Source: Pseudorhizobium tarimense
Lineage (GTDB): Bacteria > Pseudomonadota > Alphaproteobacteria > Rhizobiales > Rhizobiaceae
DNA: 64,000 nt
Assembly (NCBI RefSeq): GCF_022968135.1
Contig: NZ_JALJRA010000005.1
Span: 62,001 to 126,000, forward strand
Direction of reading: 5' to 3'
A program made the position numbers and the translations under genes. The notes under the pieces were generated by a model that made no database searches, had not been told where the DNA came from, and saw only the letters and a program-made list of their open reading frames with translations. Shown here piece after piece: positions 44,348-53,816 of the stretch. Position 1 is the first letter of the stretch. Each line of letters starts with the position of its first letter.

Positions 44348-45175
44348 CTAGGCGACGGAGGCATCCCGTTTGACGATCCAGTCATGATCCGGGTGGTTTT
44401 GGAAGCGCCATTTGCGAAGTGGGCCAGCCATGACGTTGAGGTAGTACATGTCGTAGCCGTAAGGCGCGGCACAGGGGTGGTGGCCTTTCGGGACCATCAC
44501 GACATCGTGGTTTGAGACGGTCATCGTCTCGTCCAGTTCCCCGCCTTCGGTGAAGACACGTTGATGGCCATAGCCCTGTTCCGGGTTCAGCCGGTGGTAG
44601 TAGGTCTCCTCGAGATAGGTCATCTCCGGAAACCGGTTCTCGTCATGGCGATGCGGTGGATAGGATGACCAGTTGCCGGCGGGCGTGAAGACTTCGGTGA
44701 CTAGGAGGCTGTCGGCCACGTCCGATTCCTCCATGGCGATCGGGTAGATGTAGCGTGTGTTGGCGCCTTTTCCACGCGTCACGAGATCCGGAACATCGAG
44801 CACGCGGGCCTCATGGCCGCCCTTTCCAGGTGCGGTGCAGACGGCAAGCGTGCAGTTCGTCACCGCAACCGCGCTCCACTGGCTATCGTCGGGTACATAA
44901 GCGCAGGCGGGCTTCTTGCGCTCGAACACGTTCATCCTGTCGCCGAGCGTACCAAAGCTCCTTCCGCAGGCGGTAATCTCCGCCTTGCCTTCCACGAGCA
45001 CGAGGATCACCTCGCGATCTCCTGTTTGTTCTTGGACCTGCTCTCCCGCCTTCAGGCGGTAAAGCCCGAAACCGACATAGGACCAGCCCGGAGACTTCGG
45101 CGTCCTGGCGCTATCGACAGTGACGTTATGGATCTTGCCGGTTGTGCCCTTCGGCTTGATCAGCAGATCTGGCAT
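44348..45175 (-). CDS. iolB: 5-deoxy-glucuronate isomerase
   Basis: A 275-residue bicupin protein. Conserved blocks include GDREVILVLVEGKAEI, SSYPPHRHDENRFPEMTYLEETYYH with the metal-binding His/Glu cluster, and the C-terminal HDVVMVPKGHHPCAAPYGYDMYYLNVMAGP. IolB isomerises 5-deoxy-D-glucuronate to 5-dehydro-2-deoxy-D-gluconate in myo-inositol catabolism, in the cytoplasm. Length and motifs are normal. The start has GGAGGATGAAG before it. It is the last gene of the nine-gene inositol operon, 58 bp after iolE; about 260 bp without a gene separate it from the PPTase gene. Confidence 0.95.
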   Translation of the reverse strand: MPDLLIKPKGTTGKIHNVTVDSARTPKSPGWSYVGFGLYRLKAGEQVQEQTGDREVILVLVEGKAEITACGRSFGTLGDRMNVFERKKPACAYVPDDSQWSAVAVTNCTLAVCTAPGKGGHEARVLDVPDLVTRGKGANTRYIYPIAMEESDVADSLLVTEVFTPAGNWSSYPPHRHDENRFPEMTYLEETYYHRLNPEQGYGHQRVFTEGGELDETMTVSNHDVVMVPKGHHPCAAPYGYDMYYLNVMAGPLRKWRFQNHPDHDWIVKRDASVA

Positions 45176-45233
45176 CGCTTCATCCTCCCATTGGTGCGGG
45201 TGATCCCATCCGGCAGGTCGCCCGGCGCGTCGC

Positions 45234-46139
45234 TCATGGTCTGTCTGCCACGGTCAGCCCTGCTTCGGCGCATACCGCCAAGATGTGTTCGTAACCCTTC
45301 TTCGAGTACTCGTAAGGTGGTGCATTGGCCGGATCCTGTTCGGCTTCCACGATGATCCATCCGTCGTAGGCCATTGCCTTCAGGCGGGCGGCAACATCTT
45401 TGAAATCGATGCAGCCGTCGCCGGGCACGGTGAAAGCGCCTGCGACCACCGCGTCCAGGAAGCTCCGGTTGTTTTCGCGGACATCGCGCACGACGTTGGG
45501 CCGGATGTCCTTGAAGTGCACATGGTGAATGCGATCGCCCCAGCGGTTCATGGTTGTTCCAATATCGCCGCCCCCGAAGACGAGGTGCCCCGTGTCGAAG
45601 CAGAGCGTTACTTCAGGTCCGGAGGACTCCATCAGCCAGTCTATATCCTCCTGGTCCTCGATGAATGCACCCATGTGGTGGTGGTAGGCGAGGGTGACGC
45701 CCTGATCCGCCGCCCATTTGGCGATCTCGGTAAGCTTGCGACCATAGGCGTGAACTTCGGGACGCGACAGCTTTGGGCGATTGTTGACCGGGACGCTGAT
45801 CTGTCCTTGGACGGTATTGAAGCATTCGGCGTAGACAATGCAGGGAGCATGCAGGGCAGCGAATTGCTCGACCTGTTTGGCGATGGAGGCCTGTTCCGCT
45901 GCAACATCGGAGATCAGTAGGTTGCCGGAGCACCAGCCCCCGCAAAGCGCAATTTCGAACCGCTCCAAGAAAAGCCTCAACCCCTCCGTGTCCTGCGGCA
46001 TGCGCCGACCGCGCTCGACGCCAGTATAGCCGATCTCGCGCGCCTCCTTGAGCGCCTGCTCCATTGTGTAGGCGGCGGTGAGATCCGGCAGGTCGTCGTT
46101 CTGCCAGGCGATGGGAGAGATGCCGATCTTGACGCTCAT
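45234..46139 (-). CDS. iolE: myo-inosose-2 dehydratase
   Basis: A 301-residue xylose-isomerase-like TIM barrel beginning MSVKIGISPIAWQNDDLPDL. Metal and substrate residues of the family are visible in YHHHMGAFIE, LCFDTGHLVFGGGD, IHHVHFKDIRPNV and WIIVEAEQDP. IolE dehydrates 2-keto-myo-inositol (inosose) to 3D-trihydroxycyclohexane-1,2-dione. It lies 61 bp downstream of iolD and upstream of iolB in the same orientation, and its own ribosome binding site (AGAGGA) is good. No anomaly is seen. Confidence 0.95.
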   Translation of the reverse strand: MSVKIGISPIAWQNDDLPDLTAAYTMEQALKEAREIGYTGVERGRRMPQDTEGLRLFLERFEIALCGGWCSGNLLISDVAAEQASIAKQVEQFAALHAPCIVYAECFNTVQGQISVPVNNRPKLSRPEVHAYGRKLTEIAKWAADQGVTLAYHHHMGAFIEDQEDIDWLMESSGPEVTLCFDTGHLVFGGGDIGTTMNRWGDRIHHVHFKDIRPNVVRDVRENNRSFLDAVVAGAFTVPGDGCIDFKDVAARLKAMAYDGWIIVEAEQDPANAPPYEYSKKGYEHILAVCAEAGLTVADRP

Positions 46140-46200
46140 GGATGATCCTCTCGCCGCTACGGTGGCGGCAGCTTTTCGTGCAGTGTCGTCCAGCCAAGCC

Positions 46201-48033
46201 TCAGTTGGCTCGCTGGAGCTTCAGGTTTTTCAGGTAGTTTTCGCGCGCCTTCACCACCGTCTCACGCACGGAGACCTCCGGCACGGCGACGTCCCACCAC
46301 GTGCCGCCAGCCTCCGTAGAGGGATAGGGGTCGGTGTCGATCACAACGACGAAGGGGCCGCGCGCATCGCGCGCTTCCTTCAGGGCGACCTCCAGCTCTC
46401 CGATCTTGCTGACCTTGCGGGTTTCGGCGCCCATGGAGGCAGCATGTGCGGCAAAATCGATACGAGACGGATTGACGTGCTGGGCGTGGTCGAGAAGGTT
46501 GTTGAACTCCGCACCACCCGTGCTCATCTGCAGGCGGTTGATGCAACCGAAGCCACGGTTATCGGTGAGCACGAGCGTGATGTTGATGCCCATCATGTCG
46601 GCGGTCGCCAGTTCGGAGTTGGCCATCATGTAGGAGCCGTCGCCGATCATGCAGATCACGTCCCGATCCGGCTCCGCCATCTTGATCCCGATTGCACCGG
46701 CAACCTCGTAGCCCATGCAGGAGTAGCCGTACTCCATGTGGTAGGACATCGGCCGGCCTGCCTTCCAGAGCTTGTGAAGTTCGCCGGGCATGGTGCCGGC
46801 TGCACACATCACCACGGTCTCCGGCCCCGCCGAACGCTGGACCGCTCCGATGACCTGCATGTCGGTCGGCAAGGCGTTTTCCTCGGGATCCGGTGCCTCG
46901 GTGACTTTGTCCGCTGCAGCGAACCAGTCCGCCTTGAGCGCAGGATCGGGCGCAGCGAAGCGAGCGTCACCAAGAGCCTCCGTAAGCGCAGAGAGCCCCG
47001 CCGTGGCGTCGGCGCAAAGCGGCTCTGCGCCGTGCTTTGCGGCATCGTATGCCTGGACGTTCAGGCTGATCAGCTTGCGCTTCGGATTGCTGAACAAGGC
47101 CCAGGAGCCGGTCGTGAAATCCTGGAAGCGCGTACCGACACCGAGGACAACATCGGCCTCGGCGCAGACGGCGTTGGCGCTCGACGCACCTGTGACACCC
47201 ACGGGGCCGAGGTTGAGCCGATGGTCCCAGGGCAGCGAGGATTTGCCGGCCTGGGTTTCCACCACCGGTATCTGGAACCGCTCGACAAATGCCTTCAGCT
47301 CAACATGTGCACCCGCGTAGTGGACGCCCCCGCCGGCGATGACGACCGGCTTCGTTGCAGACCTGAGAATGGCAGCGGCCTGCTCGAGCTCCACCGGGTC
47401 CGGCTGTGGACGACGGATGCGCCAAACTTTTTGTTCGAAGAAATCCTGGGGCCAGTCGTAGGCCTCCGCCTGGACATCCTGGCAGAAAGCGAGTGTGACC
47501 GGTCCGCAATCTGCGGGATCGGTCATGGTGCGGAAGGCGCGGGGTAGGGCGGTCAGCAACTGTCCCGGCCGGATGATGCGATCGAAGTAACGGCTCACAG
47601 GACGGAAGCAGTCATTCGCCGAGACGGTGCCGTCGCCGAAGTCCTCGATCTGCTGCAGCACTGGATCCGGGCCGCGTCCGGCGAAGATGTCTCCCGGCAT
47701 TAAAAGGATCGGCAGCCGATTGACATGCGCCAGCGCTGCGGCCGTCACCATGTTGGTGGCGCCGGGCCCGATGGAGGAGGTGACCATCATTGCCCGGCGC
47801 CGGCCGAGCTGCTTTGCATAGGCGATAGCAGTATGCGCCATGGTCTGTTCGTTGTGTCCGCGCCAGGTCTGGAGGTGCTGGCGCTCGCTGTGAAGCGCCT
47901 CTCCAATACCCGCGACGTTTCCGTGACCGAAGATGGCCCAGCAGCCGGCGATGAAAGGTTCTCCATCTTCGTTCAGCTGGTTTGCGATATAGCGGATCGC
48001 AGCCTGCGCCGTCGTCAGGCGAATGGTCTTCAT
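46201..48033 (-). CDS. iolD: 3D-(3,5/4)-trihydroxycyclohexane-1,2-dione acylhydrolase
   Basis: A 610-residue thiamine-diphosphate enzyme of the acetolactate-synthase fold. The N-terminal ThDP-pyrimidine domain includes SSIGPGATNMVTAAALAHVNRLPILLMPGD. The central domain has VVIAGGGVHYAGA. The C-terminal ThDP-binding motif is MIGDGSYMMANSEL…DNRGFGCINRLQ (GDG…N). IolD opens the ring of the dione to 5-deoxy-D-glucuronate. Its start overlaps the iolC stop by 4 bp (ATGA), indicating translational coupling, and GGAGAAG precedes it. Length is standard. Confidence 0.95.
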   Translation of the reverse strand: MKTIRLTTAQAAIRYIANQLNEDGEPFIAGCWAIFGHGNVAGIGEALHSERQHLQTWRGHNEQTMAHTAIAYAKQLGRRRAMMVTSSIGPGATNMVTAAALAHVNRLPILLMPGDIFAGRGPDPVLQQIEDFGDGTVSANDCFRPVSRYFDRIIRPGQLLTALPRAFRTMTDPADCGPVTLAFCQDVQAEAYDWPQDFFEQKVWRIRRPQPDPVELEQAAAILRSATKPVVIAGGGVHYAGAHVELKAFVERFQIPVVETQAGKSSLPWDHRLNLGPVGVTGASSANAVCAEADVVLGVGTRFQDFTTGSWALFSNPKRKLISLNVQAYDAAKHGAEPLCADATAGLSALTEALGDARFAAPDPALKADWFAAADKVTEAPDPEENALPTDMQVIGAVQRSAGPETVVMCAAGTMPGELHKLWKAGRPMSYHMEYGYSCMGYEVAGAIGIKMAEPDRDVICMIGDGSYMMANSELATADMMGINITLVLTDNRGFGCINRLQMSTGGAEFNNLLDHAQHVNPSRIDFAAHAASMGAETRKVSKIGELEVALKEARDARGPFVVVIDTDPYPSTEAGGTWWDVAVPEVSVRETVVKARENYLKNLKLQRAN

Positions 48034-49985
48034 GCGACTTCTCCAGCGATCTTACCGGGAGCATCTCGGCTATGGGTTCGCGCCTCGTCCCAGATCATGC
48101 ACAGGCGTCCGTAACGCTGCTTCATCATCTCGACCGCGTCTCCATCACTGATCTCGCCTTTCATCCAGCCGCGCACAGCATCGCCGAAGATCGTGCGGCC
48201 GACGGCGAAGCCCTTCACCAGGTCGAACCGCGCCGCGGCCCGAAAGCTCTCCGCCAGTTCCGTCTCCGGCGCATCGAGGCCGAGGATGACGATGCCGCGC
48301 ACGTGTGGGTCGTTCGCCTGGATTGCCTGACAGGCGGCCTGCCAGGCGGCGGAAGAGCGCATAGGCTCAAGTTTCCACCAGTCCGGATAGATGCCGATCT
48401 CGTAAAAGCGACGGATCAACTCTGCTGACGTTTGATCGTTGACAGGCGCGACCTTGGAAGGAATGACCTCAAGTAAGAACTCCAGGTCGTTTCGCCGAGC
48501 GGCGGTGAAAAGACGCAAGAGCGTTTCTTCCTGCGTTGCCCGCAGTTGGTCATTGTCGGCGGGATGGCAGAAGCACAGAACCTTGACCACGTGATCCTTA
48601 GGCCAATTGTCCAGCCCGCCGCAGTCCGGCCCCAGGTCCGGCTCCAGCGCAAGCGGTCGCGAGCCCGGCCATTCAGTCGGACGTCCGATCCAAAGGCCCG
48701 TGCCTGCCGCAGCATGAAGTGCCTGGCGACCGAGCCGGCCGTCGCAGAGCACGCCGAAGCCGTGGCGACCGCTCGCGACGCTCAGGGCAGCCTGCAGGCA
48801 GAGCTGTTTGAACTGGCCAATCCGCTCCAGCGGCGCCCCTGTCTCCTGGGCGATGGCTTCAAGCTGCATCCGGTGATCGAAGGCCAAAATACGCATCTGT
48901 GACCATTCGCCCTCACGGTTTGTCGACCAGTGAATTTGCTCGAGTTCTTGATCGTTGCGCAGGTCCGGACGCTTGACGCCACGTGCGAGGAAGAGCTGCA
49001 ACTCCTCCCAGGACGGATAGGCAGGGGTGCAGCCGTGACGCGAGACGGCAAAGGCGCCGCAGGCATTGGCGTAGGTGAGGGCCGTTTCCCAGGTTTCGCC
49101 TTTGAGCCAGCCGCGCAGCAGGCCGGACATGAATCCATCGCCAGCCCCAAGGACGTTGAAGACTTCGATGGGAAAGCCAGGGCCCGAACGCCCCCCATCC
49201 AACGTGCCACCAATCTCGGCCACGAAAGCGACGGCACCCATGGGACCGCGCTTGCAGACGAGCGTTGCGGAGGAAACCTTCCTTACGTTGCGCAGCGCCT
49301 CGACCGTGTCGGTCGAACCGCCGGCAATGTGGAACTCTTCTTCCGTTCCAACGATGAGGTCGAAGAGATGGAGGGTTGACTGCAGTTTTGCCGTCACCGC
49401 CCCGGACTCGATGAAGCGGCTTTCTCCGGCCCCATGTCCTGCCAGTCCCCAGAGGTTCGGGCGATAGTCGATGTCGAGGGCGGTTCTGGCACCATGCTTG
49501 CGCGCGAGCTTGAGGGCCTTCAGGACGGCGGCTTCCGTTCGCGGATGAGACAGGTGCGTTCCAGTGGCGCAGATACAGCGGGCGGACGCGATGAAGGCCT
49601 CATCGATGTCATCCTCGCACAGGGCCATGTCCGCACAGTTCTCGCGGTAGAAGATCAGGGGAAAGCTGTTTTTGTCGCGGATGCCAAGCAGAACCAGAGC
49701 GGTCAGCCGCTCGGGATCCGTCTTGACCCCTGTGACATCTACCCCTTCGACAACCAACTGCTCGCGGATGAAGCGGCCCATGTGCTCGTCGCCCACACGC
49801 GTGATTACAGCGGACTTGAGGCCCAGTCGCGCCGAGCCTGCAGCGATGTTGGTAGGGCTGCCGCCGATGTATTTGGAGAAGGACCGCATGTCCTCAAGCC
49901 GCCCTCCGACCTGGTCACCATAGAGATCGACCGAAGAACGGCCGATGGTGACCAGGTCGAGAGGTTTGCTGTTGTCCTTCAGCAT
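48030..49985 (-). CDS. iolC: Bifunctional 5-dehydro-2-deoxygluconokinase / aldolase-like (IolC–DUF2090)
   Basis: About 651 residues from the Met at 49985, chosen because GGAGAAGG lies seven bases upstream; the frame is open to 50012. The N-terminal ~320 residues are a PfkB kinase (VTIGRSSVDLYGDQVGG, FSKYIGGSPTNIAAGSARLG, NVLGAGDGFMSGLLRGWL with the GAGD catalytic Asp). The C-terminal ~310 residues are DUF2090 (MRILAFDHRMQLEAIA, GRPTEWPGSRPLALEP, FAVGRTIFGDAVRGWMKGEI), an aldolase-like domain believed to perform the IolJ step. One protein would thus phosphorylate 5-dehydro-2-deoxygluconate and cleave the phosphate. This fusion is common in proteobacterial inositol loci, and no separate iolJ is seen here. 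Confidence 0.94.
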   Translation of the reverse strand: MLKDNSKPLDLVTIGRSSVDLYGDQVGGRLEDMRSFSKYIGGSPTNIAAGSARLGLKSAVITRVGDEHMGRFIREQLVVEGVDVTGVKTDPERLTALVLLGIRDKNSFPLIFYRENCADMALCEDDIDEAFIASARCICATGTHLSHPRTEAAVLKALKLARKHGARTALDIDYRPNLWGLAGHGAGESRFIESGAVTAKLQSTLHLFDLIVGTEEEFHIAGGSTDTVEALRNVRKVSSATLVCKRGPMGAVAFVAEIGGTLDGGRSGPGFPIEVFNVLGAGDGFMSGLLRGWLKGETWETALTYANACGAFAVSRHGCTPAYPSWEELQLFLARGVKRPDLRNDQELEQIHWSTNREGEWSQMRILAFDHRMQLEAIAQETGAPLERIGQFKQLCLQAALSVASGRHGFGVLCDGRLGRQALHAAAGTGLWIGRPTEWPGSRPLALEPDLGPDCGGLDNWPKDHVVKVLCFCHPADNDQLRATQEETLLRLFTAARRNDLEFLLEVIPSKVAPVNDQTSAELIRRFYEIGIYPDWWKLEPMRSSAAWQAACQAIQANDPHVRGIVILGLDAPETELAESFRAAARFDLVKGFAVGRTIFGDAVRGWMKGEISDGDAVEMMKQRYGRLCMIWDEARTHSRDAPGKIAGEVA

Positions 49986-50008
49986 GACGCAACCTTCTCC
50001 GTCAGTTC

Positions 50009-50836
50009 TCATTGCATGTGCCGCCGCCGCTCGGCGATCGCCACCGGCAGAGCGGAAACGATGGCCATGGACGCAGCGATGGAGCGAAAGCCCGCGTAGT
50101 CGTTTTCGGCAATCTCGAGCCAGACCTTCGACAGTGGCGCTATTGGCGACAGCGGCGAGTCGGTCAAGGACACGATGGGCACACCGCGATCATGCAGGCG
50201 AACTGCGAGATCCACTGTGTCCGAGGCGTAAGGCGCGAAGGAGCAGATAAAGGCTGCATCGTCAGACTGTGCCATGTCCGCGATTTCTTCGTCGATGCCG
50301 TTTGTCGATCCCACCATGATGGCGCGGATGCCAAGCTTGCCGAAGGCATAGGCGAGGTGAGCTGCGAGCGGATAGGAGCGTCGTCGGGCGATCAGGTAAA
50401 TGGTGCGGGCGCAGGAAAGCACCGTAACCGCCTTGGCGAATTCCGCATCGGTCACCTGGGCCGCAAGCTTGTCCACCGACTTGCGCGCCGCATCGATGAA
50501 CCCGTGCATAACGGTGCCGTCGAACGTCCCCGGGGGCGCCTTCGCTTCGAGCCGCGTCAGGCGTTCCTCATAGCTCGATGCTCGCGCCATCAACCGCTCT
50601 CGGAAGACCTGCTGTAGATCGGAAAAGCCTTCATAGCCGAGATGGTGGGCAAGGCGGACCAGTGTCGATGGTTGCACCTGCGCGGCCTTGGCGATGGAGG
50701 CGGTCGTGCCAAGCGCGATGTCGTCCGGGTTCGCTAACACGTAACCCGCGGCCTCTGCCAGACGCTTCGGCAACGTGTCTTGTGCGCCAACGATGCGACT
50801 GCGCAGGATCTCGAAACTGTTCTTGCCGTTGCCCAT
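50009..50836 (-). CDS. iolR: RpiR-family repressor of inositol catabolism
   Basis: About 275 residues from the Met at 50836, which has GAGG upstream; an open frame continues to 50986 through the end of iolG but is not needed. The N-terminal RpiR helix-turn-helix (LGTTASIAKAAQVQPSTLVRLAHHLGYEGFSDLQQVFRERL) precedes a SIS domain (about 120–260: ARTIYLIARRRSYPLAAHLAYAFGKLG, AAFICSFAPYASDTVDLAVRL). Rhizobial IolR proteins of this type repress the iol genes and are relieved by an inositol-pathway intermediate. The gene sits inside the operon between iolG and iolC (7 and 23 bp gaps), so it would be autoregulated. Confidence 0.92.
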   Translation of the reverse strand: MGNGKNSFEILRSRIVGAQDTLPKRLAEAAGYVLANPDDIALGTTASIAKAAQVQPSTLVRLAHHLGYEGFSDLQQVFRERLMARASSYEERLTRLEAKAPPGTFDGTVMHGFIDAARKSVDKLAAQVTDAEFAKAVTVLSCARTIYLIARRRSYPLAAHLAYAFGKLGIRAIMVGSTNGIDEEIADMAQSDDAAFICSFAPYASDTVDLAVRLHDRGVPIVSLTDSPLSPIAPLSKVWLEIAENDYAGFRSIAASMAIVSALPVAIAERRRHMQ

Positions 50837-50843
50837 TACATCC

Positions 50844-51830
50844 TCAAAGCGTGACCACGACGCCCTGCTTCGCCGATCGGAACGCCGCATCGGCAAGCAC
50901 CAGGGCACGTAAACCGTCCTCTCCGCTGGGGGAGGGGGAGGCCCCGCCCTTGACGACGGAAACCAAGGCGGCAATTTCCGCTGCATAAGCCTCGACGTAA
51001 CGGGTCATGAAGAAGTCGTGCAACGCGGGGCGGGTGAAGCCCTCGGCGGTAGCGACATCGATCGTCACTGGGCGCTGGTTCTCGACAGCGACGGTGCCTT
51101 TCGAGCCATGCACCTCCACCCGCTGATCATAGCCATAGGTGGCACGACGGGAGTTCGAGATAGTGCAGTGCTTGCCGGAGGCCGTGGTCAGAGTGACGGA
51201 GGCACTATCGAAGTCGACGCCCTTGATCGCTTTGTCGGTGAGAACGGAAGCTGTCGCATAGACCGTGACCGGTTCCTCGTCCAGAAGGAAGCGCGCCATA
51301 TCGAAGTCGTGGATCGTCATGTCTCGGAAGATGCCGCCGGAGCTCTTGATGTAGTCCATGGGTGGAGCACCCGGATCGCGCGAAACGATCTGGATCATCT
51401 CGACGTCACCGATACGCCCGTCGGTGATCGCTTTCTTGACTGCCGAGAAATGCGGATCGTAGCGACGCTGGAACCCGAGCATCAGCTTCGCGCCGGTTTC
51501 CCGCACCACCTTAAGGCAGGCTTCTGCGCGGGTCACGTCGAGGTCGACCGGCTTTTCGCAGAAGATCGCCTTTCCTGCTTGGGCAAATTTCTCGATCAGA
51601 TCGGCATGGGTGTTGGTGGGCGTGCAGATGATCACAGCATCGACTGTCGGATCGGCCGCTATCTCGTCGATAGTCGATACCCGGCAGCCGTATTGCTCCG
51701 AGATTGCCTTGGCGGCATCAGCAACCGCATCGGCGACAAAGGCAAGTTCGGCATCGGGATTGCCGGAGATGGCTCGCGCATGAACCTTGCCGATGCGGCC
51801 GGCGCCGAGAAGAGCGAATTTCAACGTCAT
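50844..51830 (-). CDS. iolG: myo-inositol 2-dehydrogenase
   Basis: A 328-residue Gfo/Idh/MocA enzyme (idhA in rhizobial usage). The Rossmann motif FALLGAGRIGKVHARAI, the catalytic-lysine segment CEKPVDLD, and MTIHDFDMARFLL with the Asp/His pair are all present, and the length is typical. It oxidises myo-inositol to 2-keto-myo-inositol with NAD+, the first step of the pathway. It lies 30 bp after the ABC ATPase gene and 7 bp before iolR, so transport and the first oxidation step are co-expressed. Good ribosome binding site GAGGACAAA. Confidence 0.94.
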   Translation of the reverse strand: MTLKFALLGAGRIGKVHARAISGNPDAELAFVADAVADAAKAISEQYGCRVSTIDEIAADPTVDAVIICTPTNTHADLIEKFAQAGKAIFCEKPVDLDVTRAEACLKVVRETGAKLMLGFQRRYDPHFSAVKKAITDGRIGDVEMIQIVSRDPGAPPMDYIKSSGGIFRDMTIHDFDMARFLLDEEPVTVYATASVLTDKAIKGVDFDSASVTLTTASGKHCTISNSRRATYGYDQRVEVHGSKGTVAVENQRPVTIDVATAEGFTRPALHDFFMTRYVEAYAAEIAALVSVVKGGASPSPSGEDGLRALVLADAAFRSAKQGVVVTL

Positions 51831-51860
51831 TTTGTCCTCGTGTTCGGGCGTCCGATCAAA

Positions 51861-52640
51861 CTAAGCCGCCGCATCCTGAAATTCGGCGCCTGTCTTGGCG
51901 CCCGTGATGTAGGCCACCACGTCCTGTGGGTCAGTCTCTTCCTTCCTCAGGTCCGCGACGATCCGCCCGCGTCGGAAGACGACGATGCGATCGACGAGAT
52001 CAAACACCTGACGCATGTTGTGGCTGATGAGGATCAGGGACTCGCCCTGCTGCTTTAGCGTACGGATGATGTTCTCTACTTGCGCCGTTTCCTGAACGCC
52101 GAGCGCTGCCGTCGGCTCGTCCATGATCGTCAGCTTGGAATGGAAGGTCGCCGTGCGGGCGATTGCGACGCACTGGCGTTGCCCGCCCGACATGTTGCGG
52201 ATCGTGTTTTTGAGGTTGGGGATCTTGACCGCCGTCTTCTCCAGCGCCTCCATCGTCCTCTGCCGCATGGCCTTGTAGTCAAGGATGGAGAATGGGCCGA
52301 GGCGGAAACGAACGAGTTCCCGGCCGAGAAAGAGGTTGTCCGGCACGTCCAGTTCGTCAGCAAGCGCGAGCGACTGAAAGACCGTTTCTATGCCCACCTC
52401 GCGCGCTTCCATGGGATTTTCGAACGTCACGGACGCACCATTAAAGATGATCTGGCCACGCGTCGGCCGCTCGACGCCGGTGATCTGCCTGACGAAGGTC
52501 GACTTGCCGGCGCCGTTGTCACCCATGATGGCGACATGTTCGCCCGCGTGGATTTTGAAGTCGGCGCCCTCGAGGGCATGGACGCCGCCGTAGTGCTTTG
52601 TCAGGCCAACCGTTTCGAGGATGGTGTTGCTGCTGGTCAT
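51861..52640 (-). CDS. Sugar (inositol) ABC transporter, ATP-binding protein
   Basis: About 259 residues from the Met at 52640 (GGAGGA upstream; in-frame Met codons at 52652 and 52685 overlap the permease end). A single ABC domain has Walker A MGDNGAGKSTFV, signature MSGGQRQCVAIA and Walker B LTIMDEPTAALGV, with the Asp/Glu pair and switch His (LISHNMRQVF). Classic ribose-type ATPases (RbsA/IatA) carry two ABC domains; this one is single, as in FrcA-type rhizobial transporters. The context with a ribose-type permease, binding protein and iol genes points to inositol import. Confidence 0.9.
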   Translation of the reverse strand: MTSSNTILETVGLTKHYGGVHALEGADFKIHAGEHVAIMGDNGAGKSTFVRQITGVERPTRGQIIFNGASVTFENPMEAREVGIETVFQSLALADELDVPDNLFLGRELVRFRLGPFSILDYKAMRQRTMEALEKTAVKIPNLKNTIRNMSGGQRQCVAIARTATFHSKLTIMDEPTAALGVQETAQVENIIRTLKQQGESLILISHNMRQVFDLVDRIVVFRRGRIVADLRKEETDPQDVVAYITGAKTGAEFQDAAA

Positions 52641-52651
52641 GATGTCCTCCT

Positions 52652-53728
52652 TCATGGACCCCAGGCGGCCCGGCGCTGACGCCACTGGTCCAGTACGACT
52701 GCGGCCACGATTATCCCGCCCTTGACCATTTCCTGGTAGTAGGCGTCGAGCCTTAAGAACGTGAAGCCGGAAATGATGACGCCGAAGATGAGCGCTCCAA
52801 GCACGGTGCCGATGATCGAGCCGCGACCGCCGGACAGCGACACCCCCCCGATTACGGCCATGGCGATAGCGTCCAGCTCGTACATCACGCCCATCCCCGC
52901 CTGAGCCGTTAGGTTTTTCGAGGAAAGGACGATCGCCGCCACGCCGGCGAGCATCCCGGCGATCGTGTAGACGAGGACCTTGTGCCGGCCTACCTTGATA
53001 CCCGACATGCGGGCGGCATCTTCATTCGACCCAATGGCGTGTGTATGCTTGCCGTATACGGTGTGGCGCAGGACCAGATGGAAGAGGACTGCGAGGGTCA
53101 CGAAGATGATCACTGGCATGAGCCCGTCGCCGACCGCGCGGTAACCGTCGGTGGGAAAGGAGATCGGCCGTCCGGCGGTCCACCACTTGGCGATGCCGCG
53201 GGCGGTTACCATCATTCCCAATGTTGCGATGAAGGGAGGAATGCCAGTGTAGGCAACAAGGGATCCGTTGATTATCCCAGCCAGCAGTCCAAACAGGAGC
53301 GCGACAGCGATCGGCACAAGGACCGGGAGATCGGCAGCCCACGGCCCCAGCGCCAGCGTCGGATTTGCATTCCCGTTGACCTCCGCAACCTGGGCGAAGC
53401 TCATCGCAATCATCGCGGCCGCGCCCACCACGGAACCGGACGAGAGGTCGATCCCGCCGGAGATGATGACCTGTGTCACGCCTATAGCGATGATACCGAC
53501 AATCGATACCTGCAGAATGATGATGCGAAGGCGCTGCTCGTTGAAGATCGACGTGCTTCGGTCCGAGGTATCGAACAGAAAGCTCTGGCCCATCATCAGG
53601 TGGCCAAGCAGCTCGAATATGCCGATGATGAGGATGAGCGCGAGCAGCACGTTCATCTCGTTTGGCCAGCGGCGATTGGAGCTGTCGAAGGTGAGGTCGC
53701 CGACGCCGTGCAGGTTAGAGGTAGCCAT
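52652..53728 (-). CDS. Sugar (inositol) ABC transporter permease, ribose type
   Basis: A 358-residue membrane protein with about 9–10 helices (VLLALILIIGIFELLGHLMM, VLVPIAVALLFGLLAGIINGSLVAY, IAMAVIGGVSLSGGRGSIIGTVLGALIF). IAIGVTQVIISGGIDLSSGSVVG and the VIGGVSLSGGRG loop are signatures of RbsC-type permeases. It would form the channel for the substrate delivered by the binding protein encoded upstream. It is separated from that gene by 88 bp containing a strong hairpin and is followed by the ATPase gene at close spacing. Translation starts behind GGGAG. Confidence 0.92.
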   Translation of the reverse strand: MATSNLHGVGDLTFDSSNRRWPNEMNVLLALILIIGIFELLGHLMMGQSFLFDTSDRSTSIFNEQRLRIIILQVSIVGIIAIGVTQVIISGGIDLSSGSVVGAAAMIAMSFAQVAEVNGNANPTLALGPWAADLPVLVPIAVALLFGLLAGIINGSLVAYTGIPPFIATLGMMVTARGIAKWWTAGRPISFPTDGYRAVGDGLMPVIIFVTLAVLFHLVLRHTVYGKHTHAIGSNEDAARMSGIKVGRHKVLVYTIAGMLAGVAAIVLSSKNLTAQAGMGVMYELDAIAMAVIGGVSLSGGRGSIIGTVLGALIFGVIISGFTFLRLDAYYQEMVKGGIIVAAVVLDQWRQRRAAWGP

Positions 53729-53779
53729 TGATCAAACTCCCGAAGTGAGCAGCAACAGCGGTGCCGCCCTTGGTCCCAG

Positions 53780-53801
53780 GCAAGGGGGTGCCCCCCCTTG
53801 C
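53780..53801 (-). terminator. Strong hairpin between binding-protein and permease genes
   Basis: GCAAGGGGG and CCCCCTTGC form a perfect nine-base GC-rich stem with a four-base loop, 15 bp after the binding-protein stop on the minus strand. Without a T-run it probably acts as a partial terminator or mRNA-stabilising element, giving more binding protein than membrane components. Confidence 0.6.
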
Positions 53802-53816
53802 GGTCTTGCTCGGAGT

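Noticed and set aside
46078..47547. 489-codon open frame on the plus strand
   Set aside because: Antisense to iolD, with no recognisable motif.
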